A model generated the notes under the pieces. The model saw only the letters and a program-made list of their open reading frames with translations, searched no databases and was not told the origin of the DNA. DNA of 64,000 nt from Siphonodentalium dalli (lineage: Eukaryota > Mollusca > Scaphopoda > Gadilida > Siphonodentaliidae). Position numbers and translations under genes: made by a program. The stretch spans positions 249,749,582-249,813,581 of the forward strand of contig CP136061.1 of assembly GCA_032622095.1 (NCBI GenBank), read 5' to 3'. Positions 56,801 through 64,000 of the stretch are shown one piece after another. Position 1 is the stretch's first letter, and each line of letters begins with the position of its first letter.

Positions 56801-59364
56801 GTATCACCGATTTCTATATTGGATGAGTGTATAATATAAAGTATCACCGATTTCTATATTGGATGAGTGTATAATATAAAGTATCACCGATTTCTATATT
56901 GGATGTGTGTATAATATAAAGTATCACTGATTTCTATATTGGATGTGTGTATAATATAAAGTATCACCGATTTCTATATTGGATGTGTGTATAATATAAA
57001 GTATCACCGATTTCTATATTGGATGTGTGTATAATATAAAGTATCACCAATTTCTATATTGGATGAGTGTATGATATAAAGTATCACCAATTTCTATATT
57101 GGATGAGTGTATGATATAAAGTATCACTGATTTCTATATTGGATGAGTGTATGATATAAAGTATCACCGATTTCTATATTGGATGTGTGTATAATATAAA
57201 GTATCACCAATTTCTATATTGGATGAGTGTATGATATAAAGTATCACTGATTTCTATATTGGATGAGTGTATGATATAAAGTATCACCGATTTCTATATT
57301 GGATGTGTGTATAATATAAAGTATCACTGATTTCTATATTGGATGAGTGTATAATATAAAGTATCACTGATTTCTATATTGGATGTGTGTATAATATAAA
57401 GTATCACCGATTTCTATATTGGATGTGTGTATAATATAAAGTATCACCGATTTCTATATTGGATGTGTGTATAATATAAAGTATCACCGATTTCTATATT
57501 GGATGTGTGTATAATATAAAGTATCACCAATTTCTATATTGGATGAGTGTATGATATAAAGTATCACTGATTTCTATATTGGATGTGTGTATAATATAAA
57601 GTATCACCAATTTCTATATTGGATGAGTGTATGATATAAAGTATCACCAATTTCTATATTGGATGAGTGTATGATATAAAGTATCACTGATTTCTATATT
57701 GGATGAGTGTATGATATAAAGTATCACCGATTTCTATATTGGATGTGTGTATAATATAAAGTATCACTGATTTCTATATTGGATGAGTGTATAATATAAA
57801 GTATCACCAATTTCTATATTGGATGAGTGTATGATATAAAGTATCACTGATTTCTATATTGGATGAGTGTATGATATAAAGTATCACTGATTTCTATATT
57901 GGATGTGTGTATAATATAAAGTATCACTGATTTCTATATTGGATGTGTGTATAATATAAAGTATCACTGATTTCTATATTGGATGTGTGTATAATATAAA
58001 GTATCACCAATTTCTATATTGGATGAGTGTATGATATAAAGTATCACTGATTTCTATATTGGATGAGTGTATGATATAAAGTATCACCGATTTCTATATT
58101 GGATGTGTGTATAATATAAAGTATCACTGATTTCTATATTGGATGAGTGTATAATATAAAGTATCACTGATTTCTATATTGGATGTGTGTATAATATAAA
58201 GTATCACCGATTTCTATATTGGATGTGTGTATAATATAAAGTATCACCGATTTCTATATTGGATGTGTGTATAATATAAAGTATCACCGATTTCTATATT
58301 GGATGTGTGTATAATATAAAGTATCACCAATTTCTATATTGGATGAGTGTATGATATAAAGTATCACTGATTTCTATATTGGATGAGTGTATGATATAAA
58401 GTATCACCGATTTCTATATTGGATGTGTGTATAATATAAAGTATCACTGATTTCTATATTGGATGAGTGTATAATATAAAGTATCACTGATTTCTATATT
58501 GGATGAGTGTATAATATAAAGTAACACCGATTTCTATATTGGATGAGTGTATAATATAAAGTATCACTGATTTCTATATTGGATGAGTGTATAATATAAA
58601 GTATCACTGATTTCTATATTGGATGTGTGTATAATATAAAGTATCACTGATTTCTATATTGGATGTGTGTATTATATAAAGTATCACTGATTTCTATATT
58701 GGATGTGTGTATAATATAAAGTATCACTGATTTCTATATTGGATGTGTGTATAATATAAAGTATCACTGATTTCTATATTGGATGAGTGTATGATATAAA
58801 GTATCACCAATTTCTATATTTGATGAGTGTATAATATAAAGTATCACCAATTTCTATATTGGATGAGTGTATAATATAAAGTATCACCGATTTCTACATT
58901 GGATGTGTGTATAATATAAAGTATCACCGATTTCTACATTGGATGTGTGTATAATATAAAGTATCACCAATTTCTATATTTGATGAGTGTATAATATAAA
59001 GTATCACCGATTTCTACATTGGATGTGTGTATAATATAAAGTATCACCGATTTCTACATTGGATGTGTGTATAATATAAAGTATCACCAATTTCTATATT
59101 TGATGAGTGTATAATATAAAGTATCACCAATTTCTATATTGGATGTGTGTATGATATAAAGTATCACTGATTTCTATATTGGATGAGTGTATAATATAAA
59201 GTATCACCAATTTCTATATTGGATGAGTGTATAATATAAAGTATCACCGATTTCTATATTGGATGTGTGTATAATATAAAGTGTCACCGATTTCTATATT
59301 GGATGTGAGTATAATATAAAGTGTCACTGATTTCTATATTGGATGTGTGTATGATATAAAGTAT
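44843..59364. repeat. 14.5-kb satellite, about 363 copies of a 40-bp unit
   Basis: The unit begins CACTGATTTCTATATTGGAT and ends GAGTGTATAATATAAAGTAT. It is about 25% GC and strictly 40 bp. Four positions vary: CACTGA/CACCGA/CACCAA, TTTC/TTTG, GAGTG/GTGTG, and ATAA/ATTA/ATGA. TTTC units dominate both ends and TTTG units the middle (about 45.7-54.0 kb). Four single-base insertions lie between 54985 and 56015. The array sits in the presumed 5' intron of the channel gene. It encodes nothing and has no inserted elements. Confidence 0.98.
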
Positions 59365-59754
59365 AAATTGAGTACACTGAAGATGTAATCTTATTTGTTG
59401 GCTGAACAAGTTTATTTCTCTCTATTGTATAGAACAACCAATTAATTTCCAATCTGGGTTGATCTGAGGAGAAATTTTATGTCTCGTTGCAATAAAATAA
59501 AATGAGATGACATATCTCCCCTATGTTGTCTGCTCATTGAGCAGTTAAAACTCAATTATTGAGTATTTCTCTCCCAATCATATACAATGATTTTGACAGT
59601 ATAAATTTTTGTTGTTTCTCAAAAAAGGAATTTCTTGGGGATATGAATTTGGCACAGGATCTTTTATGCTGTACCAGCTCCCATCATAATAAAAGGTCAG
59701 CAGACCACAGTGTCCCCCGACAACATGGCAAGTCGATGCCGCTTTGTTAAAGAA

Positions 59755-60420
59755 ATTTAAAAAAAATGTTGAAATTTTCTAAGTCGAAAAGGGTTAATAA
59801 CTCCATAAAAAAAATATTAGCTATATAGATGTTGCAAATCACCAACATGTTAGGAACAATATCCCAAAGTTTCAAATCTCTACATTTAAAACTGTAGGAG
59901 GAGTTGATTACACCATGAAGGTACCCAATCTCATCCAAAAGGCAAAAATGTTCCAAATTTTCTAAGTCGAAAACCCCCCAAAAATATGGAAAAAATGATA
60001 TTTTTTATTAGCTATATAGATGTTGCAAATCACCAACATGTTAGGAACAATATCCCAGAGTTTCAAATCTCTACATTTAAAACTGTAGGAGGAGTTGATT
60101 ACACCATGAAGGTACCCAATCTCATCCAAAAGGCAAAAATGTTCCAAATTTTCTAAGTCGAAAATCCCCCAAAAATATGGAAAAAATGATATTTTTTATT
60201 AGCTATATAGATGTTGCAAATCACCAACATGTTAGGAACAATATCCCAGAGTTTCAAATCTCTACGTTTAAAACTGTAGGAGGAGTTGATTACACCATGA
60301 AGGTACCCGATCTCGGACGCACGGACGCACGAACACACGGACGCACGGACGGACGGACACACGGACGGAAGGACGGACGAGGGTCATTTCTATAGTCCTC
60401 CGACGGAAACGTCGGGGGAC
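59755..60420. repeat. GGAC-tailed repeat with three modules of about 190-215 bp
   Basis: GCTATATAGATGTTGCAAAT occurs at 59819, 60010 and 60201 (191-bp period). It ends in a long GGACGCACGGACGGACGG-type tail at 60315-60380 and a small hairpin TCCTCCGACG/CGTCGGGGGA. Confidence 0.88.
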
Positions 60421-60747
60421 AAAAAGGTTATTGAGAGAGAAATTAATCGAGTTGTATTTCCCATATGGATCAGAGGGCATGGTATATAGACAATAATTTA
60501 TTTTTTATGCAAATTGATTAAGTTTCGTCTAGCCTTACACGTTTTATTACACCCATTTTACAACATGCCAAAATAAATGGTACTCTGATGTCGGAGCAGA
60601 AGCATCAACAAATGTAGTCTCAATTCATTGGGTCTTGGTTTTGTGCTTTGGCCATTATACCACGATTAATGAATAATAGAACCCCCCCCCCCCCCCCCCC
60701 TCCCCCACAAATTAAAATGATTTTACAGTATTATTAAAGATGATACC

Positions 60748-60861
60748 CAAGTCGTGAAATAGTGTCTGTCATTTGCAGAATGAGGTCCCCAGGGGGTGAA
60801 TTTAGTGCTGCTATCCCTCATGGCGGGCTAGCATCACCAAATTCACCCTCTGGGAACCTCA
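60748..60861. mobile_element. hAT-like MITE, left half
   Basis: CAAGTCGTGAAATAGTGTCT start and one arm pair; breaks at GGGAACCTCAGTGCC. Confidence 0.82.
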
Positions 60862-60988
60862 GTGCCTGTCATAATGGGTCAGATATTAAAAAAGTCACCA
60901 GGTTATGTACTGGTGGTATATGATCTCTTAGGGCGTAAACAGAGTAGGGACTTCATGACATGATCCGGCATCCATACTGTTGGTAGCT

Positions 60989-61156
60989 ATATAAGGATTA
61001 ACTGTCATGTGGACTGTTTTTATGGAGATGTAACCGTGAGGTAAGTGGTCATGCATAACTTGTGTAAAACCTGAAGGGTTTTACATACAAGTTATGACCA
61101 CTTACCTCACGGTTACATCTCCATAAAAACAGTCCACATGACAGTTAATCCTTATA
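60989..61156. repeat. 168-bp near-perfect palindrome
   Basis: Arms of about 78 bp, TATAAGGATTAACTGTCATG … and complement, with a loop of only a few bases (TGAAG). No shared flank with other elements here. Confidence 0.93.
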
Positions 61157-61763
61157 TTTATATACATTTAGCGAAAAAGCCACTTTTGTAAATGTATTTA
61201 AATCGAAAAGTGTATCGTGACAAAACCAGCCCAAAATATCCCATAGCACCCTTGGCAAAAGTTAACAGGAACAATTGAAACCCGATAATTTATTAAGTCA
61301 ATCCTGCGCGAATCCAAATACGCCCAAAACATTACGCGTTCGTCTTTCCAAACCCAAATGACGTATCGATGTTATGAGCTTGCAGTTATGAGCCGTTGCA
61401 CATTCACCGAGAAATAATTGCAACTAGCCACCTGGGCGCCGACCAATCGGAATGCTGGATTTAGTGATGATCACACTTAGTATGTAAATATAATGTTGTA
61501 ACTGGGTTGAAGTGAACTAACTTGCAGAGCATGATTAGTGCTGCCATGTGCCATTTGTGCAATTTGCACAAAAAAAAATGACTATGATACAACTTTTTCG
61601 CCTTTGTTTTTTCTCTATCTACAATATAACTGCGACCATACTAGCAGTGAATTGAATAGCTTCCCTGGTGTGACATGAATTAAAATAGACATTCAATTAG
61701 CAGTATAATTAATTCACAACTTATGTCAGAGCCATAAGTAAGATTTTATCGCTTGTAGTGAAT

Positions 61764-61769
<6 letters not shown>

Positions 61770-61801
<32 letters not shown>
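61770..61801. repeat. TA dinucleotide microsatellite
   Basis: About 16 uninterrupted TA units. Confidence 0.95.
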
Positions 61802-61803
<2 letters not shown>

Positions 61804-62045
61804 CATTTTACAATTAATTTATTTAGTTTTGAACAGAATGGATTTGGAGGTCATGACGAGGCGTGCTGGTAAAGTCCACACAGTGATATCATCACATACA
61901 ATAAACCCCCATGAGATAGGCCTATTCGGGTATAGACAATAGAACACACACACCATAGGCATATAGCAAGAATCTCAGTAGCGAGATTTAGAAGACTTGC
62001 CTATTTACTACCTGGTTACGGGCATTAAATTTCAGAAATATTTGT

Positions 62046-62153
62046 AATGCCCTAAATAATCGACTCCTTAACCACAGCAGAATTATGGGTAATTTTTCAG
62101 GATTTAGTCCGAAATATGGCCTGTTGCCATTCATCGGAAAGCTCTCACTGAAA
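62046..62153. mobile_element. Mariner-like MITE, left half
   Basis: One arm, TAATGCCCTAAATAATCGAC to AAGCTCTCACTG. Confidence 0.83.
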
Positions 62154-62467
62154 TATCTCTATCATGGAGAAATTCTTATACTGGTCTAGCACTTATGATT
62201 CTGGTAAATCTTCATCAGGATCTCGTTAGCTGTATGTGTGAGTTGTGTCTTTTATACACTGGGTATGTGGGGAGTTTGTTAATAGGTTGGTTCCCTTTGG
62301 TCATAAGGAGGCCCCCACCCCCACCCCCCGTGGAATACGGAATACCACTTAACACAGATGGTGGAATACGAATACCAGTTAACAGCCATATGGAATACAT
62401 ACAAATATATGAAAATTCCATTTTTTTTTGGAAGCTATACCTGTATGTTTGGAATACCGAATACCTC

Positions 62468-62866
62468 TTAACCCTTTACCCAACAGAAGGGCCCTGTGCC
62501 AATGCATTCTCTCATATATGCGAGTCGACCATAGGTCGCCTCGCATATATAAGAGAATGCATTGGCTTAACACATTAAAAATTATAAAATTGTTAAAGAA
62601 TGTAAGAAAAAATGGTAAAAAGTGTTAAAAAAGATTTTTTTTAGGCCAATGCATTCTCTTATATATGCGAGGCGACCTATGGTCGACTCGCATATATAAG
62701 AGAATGCATTGGCACAGGGCATAACTGTAACTATCACAATGTGGTCAAGGAGCCGGTTCCAATGATATCCATATTTGTATGGTTCTATTGAGACAGACCG
62801 AAGATATTTTAGGCTGTTGAAGCTTTATTTGGCCGGTTTTGGCCGGTTTGTTGGGTAAAGGGTTAA
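62468..62866. mobile_element. TTAA-type MITE, family A, complete
   Basis: 399 bp, inserted in a GGAATACSG-type local repeat (62330-62460 and 62870-62920). TTAA on both sides. Confidence 0.94.
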
Positions 62867-63636
62867 CAGAGGGCCGGAATACGGCGTACCGCATAACAGG
62901 GCATGGAATACGGCGTACGAAAAGAGGGGGTGGGGGCCTCCATAAGGTTATGGGTCAAAGGTGTGAACATATTGTTATCCTGATTTAATTTGAGGGCATA
63001 TCCATGTTGGAGTGCAGATAATGTTTAGTTATTTTATTAATAGATCGCTGATTTTGGTTCCGTTTAGGTCCCGCGAGTAAGTGCAGGTAATGTTGGATTA
63101 TAAACTTTCTGGCCATGCAGCGCGGACCCTGATGCAGACGCGGAAAGTAATCTCTATATAACTTGGTCAAACCCAATTACTGATGCCATAATTATCTAAA
63201 GCTATTTATCCTAATTCAGAGCCAAATTAGTATAGAGGTCCCTGAGGCACACGGCAAACAGAATATTCTGGGCAGTATGGATATTATTCATAGCATTAAG
63301 CCCACCGCAGTAGAAGTTGAAGGTCAAATCGGTGACAGTTGCTGACATGTCATCTGTCTCCCAGAATTCCCTTGCTGATAAATATGTGCCAAAAACCCAT
63401 TAGTAACTGAAAACAATTTATGAGTACTATGAAAGCATTCTAGACTATTAAACAGAAGCACATTCTGCTGCCTCATGGGACCATCTAACGTATCTTCGAG
63501 TTTTAGACAATTCTTGTTTTGTTCATCAATTTGAGTCTAGTGTTATTCATGAGAATGTTTTCTGATGACAAAATGTCAAGTTAAAAGTCATGAAAAATTG
63601 CAAAATGATAAGTCTCATATCAATTTAAGAGTTGAT

Positions 63637-64000
63637 TTAACCCTTTACCCAAAAGAACGGCCCTGTGCCAATGGATTCTCTTATATATGCGAGTCGACCA
63701 TAGGTTGCCTCGCATATATAAGAGAATGCATTGGCTTAACATATTAAAAATGATAAAATTGTCAAAGAATGTAGAAAAGAATGTAGAAAAATATTATAAA
63801 AATTGTAAGAAAAAATTATAAAATTGTTAAAGAATGTAAGAAAAAAAGTGTTAAAAAACGATTTTTGTTAGGCCAATGCATTCTCATATATATGCGTGGC
63901 GACCTATGGTCGACTCGCATATATAAGAGAATGCATTGGCACAGGGCATAACTGTAACCATCACAATGTGGTCAATCAACCGGTTCCAATGATATCCATA
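63637..64000. mobile_element. TTAA-type MITE, family A, cut by window end
   Basis: Starts TTAACCCTTTACCC. It has two hairpins and an expanded A/T spacer at 63750-63860. The right end lies beyond the window. Confidence 0.9.

Larger units (their letters stand above)
38030..64000 (-). other. Large 5' intron (open-ended)
   Basis: This sequence lies upstream of the IS5 exon, whose intact acceptor requires an intron. I saw no IS1-S4 coding on the minus strand. It holds MITEs, a 21-bp and a 30-bp minisatellite, the 14.5-kb satellite, GGAC-tailed repeats and a large palindrome. Stretches 38100-38650, 38750-39220, 39550-40140, 40290-40860, 42900-44020, 59370-59750, 60430-60750, 61160-62040 and 62870-63630 show no gene I can support. 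Within 43500-44000 there are T/A-rich runs. 13 to 18-base C or G runs occur at 39529, 60682 and similar places. Confidence 0.6.

Noticed and set aside
44843-59364. Centromere-type satellite as evidence of a centromere
   Set aside because: Only one array, embedded near channel exons. No second array type or centromere-specific box can be shown from sequence.
63211-63399. Minus-strand frame of 62 codons without ATG, containing FWETDDMSATVTDLTFNFYC
   Set aside because: The composition looks protein-like, but I recognise no family and see no convincing splice sites. Could be a transposon relic. A protein search would decide.

Overview
The window looks like intron-rich, AT-rich DNA from an animal, most likely a marine lophotrochozoan such as a mollusc. 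This assignment is an inference. It rests on an animal calcium-channel gene with GT-AG introns of 1 to at least 26 kb, tRNA-derived SINEs, LINE remnants, and many dispersed repeats with GGAC-rich tails of the kind I associate with molluscan genomes. There is no bacterial or viral gene organisation. Most of the longer open frames are products of tandem repeats or palindromic transposons and are not genes.

The one gene I can support is on the minus strand, between about 38.03 and 2.74 kb. It encodes the middle of a voltage-gated calcium channel alpha-1 subunit of the L-type (Cav1) class. Eleven exons joined by phase-consistent splice sites encode about 521 residues. In transcript order they give segment S5 of domain I, the domain I pore loop (LEGW), IS6, the beta-subunit-binding AID helix, the acidic I-II linker, all of domain II (S1-S6, with the GEDW pore loop), and the start of the II-III linker. 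The N-terminus with IS1-S4 should lie upstream (above 38 kb). I found no exon there up to 64 kb, so the 5' intron is probably over 26 kb. Domains III and IV lie beyond base 1.

The rest is intronic repeat. 1-11 kb holds modular GGAC-tailed repeats (including a 409-bp triplication), TTAA-flanked and hAT-like MITEs, two SINEs, and a 1.13-kb element that ends 11 nt from a splice donor. 11-15 kb holds TTAA MITEs, a GC-rich foldback island and a decayed copy of a channel exon. 16-31 kb holds a foldback element, several minisatellites, LINE fragments, mariner-like MITEs and nested insertions. 31-38 kb holds a LINE 3' remnant, then a recent 1.33-kb tandem duplication carrying 30-bp minisatellites of 11 and about 72 copies, and a channel exon whose splice donor is present three times. 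41.6-42.5 kb is a 21-bp minisatellite. 44.84-59.36 kb is an uninterrupted satellite of about 363 copies of a 40-bp unit. 59.4-64 kb holds more GGAC-tailed repeats, a large palindrome and TTAA MITEs.

The structural theme is a set of TTAA-flanked elements with CCCTTT ends. At least three families share one internal hairpin module, and one copy shows TTAA target duplication directly because it sits inside another MITE.
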